The position numbers were made by a program, and so were the translations under genes. Positions 8,140-16,575 of a stretch of 64,000 nt of DNA are shown in pieces; positions within the stretch are counted from its first letter, which is position 1, and every line of letters starts with the position of its first letter. Below the pieces are notes generated by a model. The model saw only the letters and a program-made list of their open reading frames with translations, had not been told where the DNA came from and did no database searches. This stretch comes from Ruminococcus sp. (GTDB lineage: Bacteria; Bacillota; Clostridia; Oscillospirales; Acutalibacteraceae): NCBI GenBank assembly GCA_017416065.1, contig JAFQDM010000025.1, positions 24,443 through 88,442 of the forward strand, in the 5' to 3' direction.

Positions 8140-9369
8140 TTAAATATTTTCGTTATTAGAAATAAAGTCAACAATATTTTTGTGTATTACCCCGTCACGC
8201 TTTTGTAAGAGCGTATCAATGGTAAACAGAAATTTGGGATAGTTGTCACGAATCATTGTGAACGGCTTATATTCACGCTGTTCCGTATCTTCGCTCATAA
8301 TTGTCATAGCAACCTGAATGTAACGGTATTCGTCGCTAACACGCGTAATAAAATCACATTCCAATTTACCGATTCTTCCCACGCTGATCTTATAATTCTT
8401 TGCAGATAGATACGTGTAAACAATGTTTTCAAGCACAGGTCCGTAATTTATCCTTGCGTCAACATTACGTGAGAAGTAGATGCCCAGGTCTGCAAGATAG
8501 TATTTCTGCTCACCCCGAAGTGATTTTTTGGACTTAACGTCAAAGCGAGGGCACTTGTAAATAATCTTAGCATTCTCAAGTATCTTTAGATAATTATTAA
8601 GTGTTTCGGTGCGGATTTTTATATGCTCACATTTTTCAAAGTATTCCGCAATTCCACCAATACTCACCGTAGCACCGAAGTTGTTGATAATATAAGTCAT
8701 AACTTTATCAAACACAAACCGATTACGGATCTTCTTATGCCTCACAACATCCTTTTCAAGTATCTGCTTTATTACCTCGGCAATATAGGTATCCTTGTCA
8801 GCAGGGTCATCAAATTCAAGGGTTTTCGGAAAACCTCCGAAACGAAGATATTCATTGAATTCTTCCATTTTGTTTTCCTTAACTTTCTTTCCCAGAAAAG
8901 CTTTCATTTCCAGATATTCCCGAAAGTTAAGGGTAAACATTTCAACCTCAATATATCTGCCTGTAAGCTTAGTTGCAAGCTCACCGCTTAACAGATAGGA
9001 GTTTGAACCCGTAATAAATATAGAAAAGTTTCCGTCCTCTCTGAACCCATTGACAACTTCTTCAAACCCAACTACGTTTTGAACCTCATCGATAAACAAA
9101 TATTTAAAATCATCATCAGTTATCAGATCTTCAATGGCTGCCTCTAACGCATCGGGAGTTTTGATCCTTCTGTATCCACGCTTATCAAGATTAAGATATA
9201 TAATATCCTTTTCGTTTACTCCTGTTTTTTTCAGTTCTTCCATAACCGAAAGCAGAAAGAACGACTTTCCTGAACGGCGTATACCTGTAATTACCTTGAT
9301 CAGATCGCTGTGATAAAACCCACGGATCTTGTCTATATAATATTGTCTGGTGTAAACCTTCTGATTCAT
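8140..9369 (-). CDS. DUF4143 family AAA ATPase
   Basis: A 409-residue protein of the ATP-binding family found as orphan genes in many gut anaerobes. The ATG at 9369 is preferred over upstream ATG codons because GAAGGG is at a workable distance. The N-terminal AAA domain has Walker A GIRRSGKS (about residue 30), Walker B FLFIDEVQNV and a sensor-like FITGSNSYLL. The C-terminal part matches DUF4143 (a nuclease-like fold with DLGIYFSRN and KLECDFIT). Its role is unknown. Its codons are clearly more AT-rich than those of neighbouring genes, suggesting recent acquisition. Confidence 0.88.
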   Translation of the reverse strand: MNQKVYTRQYYIDKIRGFYHSDLIKVITGIRRSGKSFFLLSVMEELKKTGVNEKDIIYLNLDKRGYRRIKTPDALEAAIEDLITDDDFKYLFIDEVQNVVGFEEVVNGFREDGNFSIFITGSNSYLLSGELATKLTGRYIEVEMFTLNFREYLEMKAFLGKKVKENKMEEFNEYLRFGGFPKTLEFDDPADKDTYIAEVIKQILEKDVVRHKKIRNRFVFDKVMTYIINNFGATVSIGGIAEYFEKCEHIKIRTETLNNYLKILENAKIIYKCPRFDVKSKKSLRGEQKYYLADLGIYFSRNVDARINYGPVLENIVYTYLSAKNYKISVGRIGKLECDFITRVSDEYRYIQVAMTIMSEDTEQREYKPFTMIRDNYPKFLFTIDTLLQKRDGVIHKNIVDFISNNENI

Positions 9370-9408
9370 CGTCAGCATTCCCTTCTTATAGATATCATTA
9401 TAGCACAA

Positions 9409-9681
9409 TTTCTGTAAGTGTCAAGTTAAGGGGGTGTAATTTAAATATTTAAATAATTTACCCTCGTTAACCCCTATTTATTCGTTTCGTATGCAGCTAC
9501 CTTGTATACAAAACCAATCGTCAATGCAGAAATCATTCCCCAAAAAACAGTTTAAGAATATTTTAAAATCCAAATGAGATCTGCATTTTTGCAGTTTATT
9601 AATATTAAAAGATAAACTTACTTTCAAATAAGAAAATTTTTATTCAAAACAACCAAATTAATATTTTATGGCATAAACTCA
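9409..9681. other. AT-rich intergenic DNA upstream of the feo promoter
   Basis: The stretch between the DUF4143 gene and the feo promoter is strongly AT-rich. I see no open frame, stable hairpin or repeat in it. Confidence 0.5.
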
Positions 9682-9710
9682 TTGACAAATTCAGGAAAAT
9701 GGAGTAAAAT
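9682..9710 (+). promoter_or_regulatory. Sigma-A promoter of the feo operon
   Basis: TTGACA at 9682, a 17-bp spacer and TAAAAT at 9705. The predicted transcription start falls at about 9717, directly against the operator at 9718. Confidence 0.82.
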
Positions 9711-9717
9711 AGCATCA

Positions 9718-9733
9718 GTTAGCAATGGCTAAC
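9718..9733. promoter_or_regulatory. Metal-regulator operator 1 (GTTAGC-N4-GCTAAC)
   Basis: The perfect inverted repeat GTTAGCAATGGCTAAC lies 8 bp after the -10 box, where a bound repressor would block transcription. The half-site resembles DtxR/IdeR-type boxes. It is nearly identical to the palindrome at 10041. Confidence 0.72.
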
Positions 9734-9762
9734 CGTTGTATCAGACAGGAAGGAAGGTACAT

Positions 9763-9984
9763 ATGAACACACTCAAAGATGTGAAGATAGGCAAAACAGC
9801 CAAGGTCCTGAAGGTTCACGGAGAGGGTGCTGTGCGCCGCAGAATTATGGATATGGGACTTACCAAAGGCGTAGAGGTCTACATCCGCAAGGTGGCTCCC
9901 CTGGGAGACCCCATCGAGGTTACGGTCCGCGGCTACGAGCTGTCGCTGAGAAAAGCAGACGCCGATATGATAGAGGTTATGTGA
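9763..9984 (+). CDS. feoA: Ferrous iron transport protein A
   Basis: A 73-residue SH3-like cytosolic protein that assists FeoB. The ATG at 9763 has AGGAAGG about 7 bases upstream and is favoured over the ATG at 9736. Family features are GEGAVRRRIMDMGLTKG, the YIRKVAPLGDPIEV strand pair and the closing LRKADADMIEV. It lies directly behind an iron-type operator and ahead of feoB. Confidence 0.94.
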   Translation: MNTLKDVKIGKTAKVLKVHGEGAVRRRIMDMGLTKGVEVYIRKVAPLGDPIEVTVRGYELSLRKADADMIEVM

Positions 9985-10040
9985 CCTTATTCAATTATTC
10001 AGCAGATTCGGGGGATGTCCCCCTAACTTTTCATCCGTTA

Positions 10041-10056
10041 GTTAGCAAAGGCTAAC
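10041..10056. promoter_or_regulatory. Metal-regulator operator 2, between feoA and feoB
   Basis: GTTAGCAAAGGCTAAC, with the same 6-bp arms as operator 1, sits 23 bp before the feoB start codon. It may control a second promoter or act as an internal roadblock; no convincing -35/-10 pair is seen in the short gap. Confidence 0.65.
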
Positions 10057-10078
10057 ATGCATAGAAAGAGGAAAAACT

Positions 10079-12214
10079 ATGAGTATAACAATTGCCCTTG
10101 CCGGCAACCCAAACAGCGGCAAGACCACCCTGTTCAACGCACTCACCGGCTCCAACCAATACGTTGGCAACTGGCCGGGAGTTACCGTTGAGAAAAAAGA
10201 AGGCAAGCTGAAGAAGGATAACAACGTTATCATCACAGACCTGCCGGGAATCTACTCCCTCTCTCCTTATACATTGGAAGAGGTAGTGGCAAGAAACTAC
10301 CTGATAAACGAAAGACCGGATGCGATCCTCAACATTGTAGACGGCACAAATCTTGAGCGTAATCTATATCTCACCACCCAGCTTATGGACCTGGGTATCC
10401 CCGTGATAATCGCCATCAATATGATGGATATAGTCCGCAAAAACGGCGACAAAATAGACACACAGATCCTCTCCAAAAGAATGGGATGCCCCGTGGTAGA
10501 GATCTCTGCCTTAAAGGGTGACAGCATCCTTGAAGCGGCAGACATTGCTGTGGAAGCCGCAAAAAAGGGTCCCAAAATTCCCCGCCACATCCTCTCCGGT
10601 GTTGTGGAGCACGCCCTGGCTCACATAGAAGAGGCAACCATCCACAATATGCCCAAGGAGCGTCAGCGCTGGTACTCCGTCAAGATATTTGAGCGTGATG
10701 AAAAGGTGCTTCAGGAGCTGAATATTGACCCTGACGTTATTAAGCACATCGAGACGGATATCCAAGAGGTAGAAGAGATCCTTGACGACGACGCAGAGAG
10801 CATCATCATCAACGAACGCTACAACTACATAACCTCAATAATGCAGCTTTGCTACAAAAAGAAGCATTCAGGCAAAATGACCGTCTCAGACAGAATAGAC
10901 GCTGTGGTCACAAACCGCTTCCTTGCCCTGCCAATATTTGCTCTGATAATGTTCCTGGTCTACTACCTTGCCATTGGCTCCATCGGCAACTGGACGGTAG
11001 GCTTTATGAACGATACCCTCTTCGGCGAATGGGTAGTCCCTGCTGTAAACTCAGGGCTTGTGGCTTTGGGTTGTCCCCCTTGGCTTGTGGGGCTTGTCAG
11101 CGACGGAATAGTCAGCGGTGTGGGCGCTGTGCTGGGCTTTGTGCCTCAGATGTTCATACTCTTCCTGCTGCTCTCCCTTTTGGAGGACTGCGGATATATG
11201 TCAAGAATTGCATTCATTATGGATAAGCTGTTCCGCAAGTTCGGTCTTTCGGGCAAGAGCTTCATCCCCCTGCTGGTGGGTGTAGGCTGCGGTGTGCCGG
11301 GAGTTATGGCATCCAGAACCATAGAGAACGAGCGCGACAGACGAATGACCATTATGACCACCTGCTTTATTCCCTGCGGAGCAAAGATGCCCATCATAGG
11401 ACTTTTTGCAGGTGCACTCTTTGGCGGAAGCGGACTTGTGGCTGTATCTGCTTACTTTATAGGAATTGCCTCCGTTATAATCTCAGGCATAATACTCAAA
11501 AAGACAAAGATCTTCTCAGGCGATCCTGCTCCCTTTGTTATGGAGCTTCCCGCTTACCACGCCCCCGTGCCCAGAAACATCTTCCGTGCAACCTGGGAGC
11601 GAGGCTGGTCTTTTGTTAAAAAAGCAGGCACAGTGATTCTGCTTTCTACCATCATTCTGTGGTTTTTGCAGGGCTTCGGCTTTGAAAACGGTGTGTTCAC
11701 CATGGTGCAGGACAACAACAGCTCTCTGCTTGCAACCATCGGCAATATGATATCCTTTATCTTCGCACCCCTGGGCTTTGGTAACTGGCAGGCGGCAGTT
11801 GCCACCATCACGGGACTTATGGCTAAAGAAGGTGTGGTTTCCACCTTCGGCGTACTCCTTGGTGCTGCAGAGGATTCCCCTGCAATCTACACCGCGGTAG
11901 CCGAGCACTTCTCTTCAAACGGAGTTATCGCCTACAGCTTTATGGCGTTTAACCTGCTGTGTGCCCCCTGCTTTGCCGCTATGGGAGCCATCAAAAGAGA
12001 AATGAATTCAGGCGCCTGGACCCTCTTTGCCCTTGCGTATATGACGGGCTTTGCATACGGAGTATCACTTATGATCTACCAGTTCGGCTCCTGGTTTACG
12101 GGCGGCGGAAACATCATCGGCACCGTAATTGCCGCGTTGCTGCTTGTGTTTGCTCTGTATATGCTTTTCCGTCCCTACAAGGAATCCACAAAACTTACAA
12201 AAAAGCTCAGATAA
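10079..12214 (+). CDS. feoB: Ferrous iron transporter FeoB
   Basis: A 711-residue GTP-gated Fe2+ importer. The N-terminal G domain shows G1 GNPNSGKT, G3 DLPG, G4 NMMD and G5 SALKG, followed by a helical GDI-like region (about 170-260) and a membrane domain with two Gate repeats (about 285-700). It starts at the ATG at 10079 with AGAGG upstream. It forms an operon with feoA and the small Cys-rich membrane protein; the usual length is about 650-770 residues. Confidence 0.96.
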   Translation: MSITIALAGNPNSGKTTLFNALTGSNQYVGNWPGVTVEKKEGKLKKDNNVIITDLPGIYSLSPYTLEEVVARNYLINERPDAILNIVDGTNLERNLYLTTQLMDLGIPVIIAINMMDIVRKNGDKIDTQILSKRMGCPVVEISALKGDSILEAADIAVEAAKKGPKIPRHILSGVVEHALAHIEEATIHNMPKERQRWYSVKIFERDEKVLQELNIDPDVIKHIETDIQEVEEILDDDAESIIINERYNYITSIMQLCYKKKHSGKMTVSDRIDAVVTNRFLALPIFALIMFLVYYLAIGSIGNWTVGFMNDTLFGEWVVPAVNSGLVALGCPPWLVGLVSDGIVSGVGAVLGFVPQMFILFLLLSLLEDCGYMSRIAFIMDKLFRKFGLSGKSFIPLLVGVGCGVPGVMASRTIENERDRRMTIMTTCFIPCGAKMPIIGLFAGALFGGSGLVAVSAYFIGIASVIISGIILKKTKIFSGDPAPFVMELPAYHAPVPRNIFRATWERGWSFVKKAGTVILLSTIILWFLQGFGFENGVFTMVQDNNSSLLATIGNMISFIFAPLGFGNWQAAVATITGLMAKEGVVSTFGVLLGAAEDSPAIYTAVAEHFSSNGVIAYSFMAFNLLCAPCFAAMGAIKREMNSGAWTLFALAYMTGFAYGVSLMIYQFGSWFTGGGNIIGTVIAALLLVFALYMLFRPYKESTKLTKKLR

Positions 12215-12229
12215 AAGGAGGTTACCCCT

Positions 12230-12424
12230 GTGCTTCAATGGCTTAGTGCAAACATCGGAACCATTGCTGTGTGCGCTGTGCTTGCTGCAGTTGTTACGGC
12301 AATCATAATCCACCTTATCAATAACAAGCGAAAAGGCAAAAATTCCTGCTCCTGCGGATGCGGCTGCTCAGGCTGTGCTATGAAGGACACATGCCACGCA
12401 GGCAAGGAAGAAAACAAAAAGTAA
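12230..12424 (+). CDS. FeoB-associated Cys-rich membrane protein
   Basis: A 64-residue protein read from GTG at 12230 (AAAGGAGG upstream), 15 bp after feoB. One membrane helix (about residues 8-28) is followed by a basic stretch and a cysteine cluster CSCGCGCSGC plus one more Cys. This matches the small FeoB-associated family found next to feoB in many anaerobes; an iron-handling role is inferred from context. Confidence 0.85.
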   Translation: MLQWLSANIGTIAVCAVLAAVVTAIIIHLINNKRKGKNSCSCGCGCSGCAMKDTCHAGKEENKK

Positions 12425-12460
12425 AGACCTCATATTTATTTTCATAGAAACCCCTCTGAG

Positions 12461-12495
12461 ATATCCCGAAGTAAAATTCGGGATATTTCTTTTTA
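12461..12495 (+). terminator. Terminator of the feo operon
   Basis: A perfect 10-bp stem ATATCCCGAA/TTCGGGATAT with a 6-nt loop, followed by a T-rich tail. Confidence 0.85.
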
Positions 12496-12635
12496 TTTAC
12501 GGATTTTTCTGATTTATGCTCAAAATCCCTTCCTCAGGGGTAGACGAACATTTTAAAATATGGTATTATAAAGTTTAGTTTGGTAATAAAGCCAAAACTC
12601 AGATAATCAAGAAAAAACAGAAATGAGGTATTCAT

Positions 12636-14264
12636 ATGGCTGCAAAAAAGGCCGTCAAAAACCAGGCGCCAAAGCTCAGATTCACCGTGAATCACGCTCT
12701 GGCAGATCTGTATGTGGTTCTGCTTTTCACCCTGTTTCCTCTCTATCTTTCCGAGTTCTACTCAGCCGCAAGAAGAGATAAATTCTGGGTATTCGTAATA
12801 CTCTCCGCCGTAATGGGAATTGCGGTGGCGGCAGTTACACTGACCACCTATCTCAGCAGAAACAACGCCTACAACAGAAAGCTCAACACCTACCACGACC
12901 CCTTAAAGTTCAACGTAACGGACTATGCCTTTGGGGCATTTGTGGCGATCTCCATAATCTCCACCTTTGCAAGCGGTAACATTGCCCATTGCTTTATGGG
13001 ACTTTCAGGCACCAAATCAAACGGCAGAAATATGGGTCTGCTGATGATACTTATGATGTTTGTGTGCTATGCGGTGATCTCCCGTTATTTCTTCAACAAA
13101 AAGTTTGTGTTCTACGCAATCTTCCTGGGAATTACCGTTGTAAGCTTTGTTGCCATAGTTAACTACTACTATTGGGATATTCTCAACATCTTCTCTCACT
13201 ATAAAAGCAACAAAAACGTTCAGCAGAACTTCACCTCAACCATAGGCAACAAAAACTATCTGTCTGCCCTTATCTGCGTGGCTCTGCCCTTCTCCGTGGG
13301 AATGGCGATCTCTTCAAAAGATCTTGCAATGCGCATTGTGGCATATGTCAGCACAGGCATACAGTTTATGGGACTTCTGGTTGCAACCTCTGACGGTGGC
13401 TTCCTTGGCTGCTTTGCCGCCATTGCCGCTATCCTCGTTATCTCAAGCAGAGAGCTCAAAAAGCTTATGCGCTTCTTCCTTTGCCTTGCAATTATGATGT
13501 TCTCCTCAAAGATACTCTGGCTTGCAGAGATCATCACAAAGAACGGCTCCAAGGGCTACACCAGCTTCTCAGATTTCTTTGTAAACAACCACATCGTGTT
13601 TGCAATCGGCGCAGTTTCCCTTGCAGTATTTGCAGGACTTTATCTCCTTGGCAGAATGCGCTCAGGCTTTGAGATCCCAAAATATGTTTTCTACATCTGC
13701 CTGGGTCTTGTCTGCCTTGCAGTTCTGGTCTTTGCCGCACTGTTTGTTTACTACACCTTTATAGATACCAAATCAAAGCTCACGGGTATGAAGCGCTTCT
13801 TCCGCTTTGATGAAAGATGGGGTACCCACAGAGGCTACTTCTGGATCAAATCCTTTGAGGTGTTCGGCGAGATGAGCTTTGCAGAGAAGCTCATAGGCGC
13901 AGGCCCCGAGACCTTCTACTTCAAGTTTATCCCCTATTTCTCAGAGATGAACAAGCTCTTCGCAGAAAGCTCCACAAACTCTGCCCACAACGTGTACGTC
14001 AACTACCTTATCACTCACGGAATTCTGGGACTTGGAGCTTACCTGGCACTTATCGGCTCTGCACTTTACAACGCCTTCAGACGTGCAAAAGAGAATCCCC
14101 TCTCCTTTGTATGCGCAGGAGTTATCCTTGCCTACGCGGTGCAGGATATAGTCAACATTGCAAACCCCGTCAACACTCCCTGGCTCATTGCCTTTATCGC
14201 CTTAAGCGAGGCAACGGCTCTGCGTGCAAACAGTCCCCACGAGCTTGCGGAAAATCGCTTTTAA
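12636..14264 (+). CDS. O-antigen ligase/polymerase-like membrane protein
   Basis: A 542-residue polytopic membrane protein with about 12 hydrophobic segments. It has a short basic N-terminus and a large extracytoplasmic loop near residues 385-450 with STNSAHNVYVNYLITHG. The AHN..Y...GI.G pattern is typical of the Wzy_C/O-antigen ligase family. Likely role: polymerising or attaching surface glycans. It is a single gene followed by its own terminator, with no glycosyltransferases next to it, so the substrate is unknown. Confidence 0.78.
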   Translation: MAAKKAVKNQAPKLRFTVNHALADLYVVLLFTLFPLYLSEFYSAARRDKFWVFVILSAVMGIAVAAVTLTTYLSRNNAYNRKLNTYHDPLKFNVTDYAFGAFVAISIISTFASGNIAHCFMGLSGTKSNGRNMGLLMILMMFVCYAVISRYFFNKKFVFYAIFLGITVVSFVAIVNYYYWDILNIFSHYKSNKNVQQNFTSTIGNKNYLSALICVALPFSVGMAISSKDLAMRIVAYVSTGIQFMGLLVATSDGGFLGCFAAIAAILVISSRELKKLMRFFLCLAIMMFSSKILWLAEIITKNGSKGYTSFSDFFVNNHIVFAIGAVSLAVFAGLYLLGRMRSGFEIPKYVFYICLGLVCLAVLVFAALFVYYTFIDTKSKLTGMKRFFRFDERWGTHRGYFWIKSFEVFGEMSFAEKLIGAGPETFYFKFIPYFSEMNKLFAESSTNSAHNVYVNYLITHGILGLGAYLALIGSALYNAFRRAKENPLSFVCAGVILAYAVQDIVNIANPVNTPWLIAFIALSEATALRANSPHELAENRF

Positions 14265-14292
14265 AGCATAAGGATTCATATTCATAGCTTAG

Positions 14293-14331
14293 ATCCTCCC
14301 GTCAATAATAAAGTCGGGAGGATTTTATTTT
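14293..14331 (+). terminator. Terminator of the O-antigen ligase-like gene
   Basis: ATCCTCCCG pairs with CGGGAGGAT across a 13-nt loop and is followed by a T-rich tract. Confidence 0.8.
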
Positions 14332-14361
14332 ATCAAAGTAAAAAAAATATGCTCATATTTA

Positions 14362-14390
14362 TTGACAGATTGTGCACATGGGTGTAAAAT
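14362..14390 (+). promoter_or_regulatory. Sigma-A promoter of the F420 ligase-like gene
   Basis: TTGACA at 14362, a 17-bp spacer and TAAAAT at 14385, 44 bp before the start codon. Confidence 0.78.
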
Positions 14391-14434
14391 AAATTGTTCG
14401 CAAAAACAAATCTATTTTGTGAAAGGTTGGTATT

Positions 14435-15616
14435 ATGAATTACACAGGAGTTACTTCCAGAGGCATCATCTGCCCCATCTTCAAAGAGGGCGACGACCTG
14501 GTGGCATCTATCGTCAAGAGCGTTACAGATGCTGCAAAGGGCGAGGAGTTTGAGCTTCACGACAAAGACATCATCGGTGTTACAGAGGCTGTTGTTGCCC
14601 GTACTCAGGGCAATTACGCAACAACAGACCAGATCGCAACCGACATCAGAAACAAGTTCGGCGGCGAGGATATGGGTATTGTATTCCCCATCTTAAGCCG
14701 TAACCGCTTTGCTATCCTTCTGCGCTCAATTGCAAAGGGTTGCAAAAAGCTCTACGTTCAGCTTTCCTACCCCTCAGACGAGGTTGGTAATTCTTTTATC
14801 ACATACGATATGATAGACGAGAAGGGTGTTAACCCCTACTCAGACAGCTTCAACGAGGAAGAGTTCAGAAACGTGTTCGGCTACGACACAAAGCACACCT
14901 TCACAGGTGTTGACTACATTGAGTATTACAAGAGTCTGGGTGACAATATAGAGATCATCTTCTCCAACGACCCCAGATACATCCTCAAATATACAAAGAA
15001 CGTTTTAAACTGCGACATCCACACAAGGTTCCGCACCCAGCGCCTCCTCAAGGCCGCAGGTGCAGACAAGGTCTACAGAATGGACGAGATCCTGACAGAA
15101 AGCGTTGACGGCTCAGGCTTTAACCCTCAGTACGGACTTCTGGGCTCCAATAAGGCTACAGAGGACAAGGTTAAGCTCTTCCCCCGTGAGTGCCAGGAGT
15201 TTGTGGACAAACTCAGTGCCGAGATGAAGAAGGCAACAGGCAAGAACATTGAGTGTATGGTATACGGCGACGGCGGCTTCAAGGATCCCGTCGGCGGCAT
15301 CTGGGAGCTTGCAGACCCCGTTGTTTCCCCTGCATACACCCCCGGACTTGCAGGCAAGCCCAACGAGCTCAAGATGAAGTATTTTGCAGATAACGACCTG
15401 GCTGACCTTGAGGGCGAGGAGCTTGCAGAGGCTATGAAGAAGCTCATCAAGAGCAAAGAGGGCAGCCTCGTAGGCAGTATGCAGTCTCAGGGCACCACTC
15501 CCAGACAGATCACAGACCTTCTGGGTTCTCTCTGCGACCTGACAAGCGGCTCAGGCGACAGAGGCACACCCGTAATTCTGGTTCAGGGCTACTTCAGCAA
15601 CTACGCATCTGAATAA
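14435..15616 (+). CDS. Coenzyme F420-0:L-glutamate ligase (CofE)-like protein
   Basis: A 393-residue protein of the F420 ligase-like family. Start ATG at 14435 behind GAAAGG. The N-terminal core has TSRGIICPIFKEGDDL, a DIIGVTEAVVARTQGNYAT strand typical of CofE folds, and acidic metal/nucleotide-binding residues (VYGDGGFKDPVGGIWE). CofE adds glutamates to F420, but no other F420 gene is in the window and these Firmicutes are not known to make F420. A different amide-bond ligation is therefore more likely. It stands alone between its own promoter and terminator. Confidence 0.82.
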   Translation: MNYTGVTSRGIICPIFKEGDDLVASIVKSVTDAAKGEEFELHDKDIIGVTEAVVARTQGNYATTDQIATDIRNKFGGEDMGIVFPILSRNRFAILLRSIAKGCKKLYVQLSYPSDEVGNSFITYDMIDEKGVNPYSDSFNEEEFRNVFGYDTKHTFTGVDYIEYYKSLGDNIEIIFSNDPRYILKYTKNVLNCDIHTRFRTQRLLKAAGADKVYRMDEILTESVDGSGFNPQYGLLGSNKATEDKVKLFPRECQEFVDKLSAEMKKATGKNIECMVYGDGGFKDPVGGIWELADPVVSPAYTPGLAGKPNELKMKYFADNDLADLEGEELAEAMKKLIKSKEGSLVGSMQSQGTTPRQITDLLGSLCDLTSGSGDRGTPVILVQGYFSNYASE

Positions 15617-15642
15617 TCAAAATAATCAAACAATAAACAAAC

Positions 15643-15683
15643 AAGCCTGAAGCGTAAATTCAAACGCTTCAGGCTTTCTTTTA
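15643..15683. terminator. Shared terminator between convergent genes
   Basis: A perfect 12-bp stem AAGCCTGAAGCG/CGCTTCAGGCTT. It serves the F420 ligase-like gene on the plus strand and can serve rimI from the other side. Confidence 0.85.
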
Positions 15684-16121
15684 TTCATCCATATATTTTG
15701 TCAAAAGCAGGGCATCCTCCACAGGGTCTGAGTAGTACCGCGGGCGCTTGCCCACCTGCTCAAAACCAAAGCTTGCGTAGAGGTTTATTGCGGGGGTATT
15801 TGTCTCTCTCACCTCTAAGGTCACAAACCGAAGCATCTGCTCCCTTGCACCCTTCAGAAGCTCGTTCATAAGCATTCTGCCAATCCCTCTGCCTCTGTGA
15901 GTTCTGAGCACGGCAATATCCGTAAGGCTTCCCTCGTCAATCACCCATTCAAGTGCAGCGTAGCCCACGAGCTCAGTCCCATCAAAGGCACCAAAACACA
16001 CAGCCTTGCTGCTTTGAAGCAAAGCTCTCACCGTATCCTCTGACCAAGGGCTTGAGAATGCATCGGAAAGCACCCTGTGAACCTGCGCAGTATGCTCTGC
16101 GCTTAGTTTAATTATCTCCAT
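15681..16121 (-). CDS. rimI: Ribosomal-protein-alanine N-acetyltransferase
   Basis: A 146-residue GNAT enzyme acetylating the N-terminus of ribosomal protein S18. The ATG at 16121 is preferred (CTGGGAG at good distance); it overlaps the phosphatase end by 14 bp. The acetyl-CoA loop RTHRGRGIGRML and the conserved LEVRETNTPAINLYASFGF segment are clear. Confidence 0.88.
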   Translation of the reverse strand: MEIIKLSAEHTAQVHRVLSDAFSSPWSEDTVRALLQSSKAVCFGAFDGTELVGYAALEWVIDEGSLTDIAVLRTHRGRGIGRMLMNELLKGAREQMLRFVTLEVRETNTPAINLYASFGFEQVGKRPRYYSDPVEDALLLTKYMDE

Positions 16122-16557
16122 TTTGTTCTCCCAGATATTCAATCAGAGCTTCCACAGCCTCACAGATCTCCTCTGCACACTGCATATACCTTGAAAGCGA
16201 TCCGCCGTAGGGATCGCTGATTCCGCCCTTTGCGCCGTGCAGAATATATATTTTATCCTCAGGCACACCGAAGTACATAAGCATATCCCTGTGCTCAGGG
16301 GTCATCACCGCAAAAAGATCCACCCCTTGCAGCTGTGCATCTGCTATGGAAGTTGAGCTGTAATGAGAGATGTCAATTCTCATCTGCTCCAGCGCCTTTG
16401 CGGAATTCTCCGACACAGGCAGACCTGTGCAGGTTGCAAGCCCTGCGCTCTGACAGGTATAGGGCAAAGCCCTTTCCTTGCAGAAATGATTAAACAACCC
16501 CTCTGCCATAGGACTGCGGCAGGTGTTGCCCGTACAAACAAAAAGTATGTTTTTCAT
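16108..16557 (-). CDS. Low molecular weight protein-tyrosine phosphatase
   Basis: A 149-residue phosphatase. The start ATG at 16557 follows TGGAG. The catalytic P-loop VCTGNTCRSP is at the N-terminus and the general acid is in ISDPYGGSLSRY near the C-terminus. It could alternatively act on arginine phosphate (YwlE type), because residue T follows GN in the loop (CTGNTCRSP as in YwlE). It lies in the alr-polA-phosphatase-rimI gene run. Confidence 0.9.
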   Translation of the reverse strand: MKNILFVCTGNTCRSPMAEGLFNHFCKERALPYTCQSAGLATCTGLPVSENSAKALEQMRIDISHYSSTSIADAQLQGVDLFAVMTPEHRDMLMYFGVPEDKIYILHGAKGGISDPYGGSLSRYMQCAEEICEAVEALIEYLGEQNGDN

Positions 16558-16575
16558 AGTAATCTCCACGGTAGA

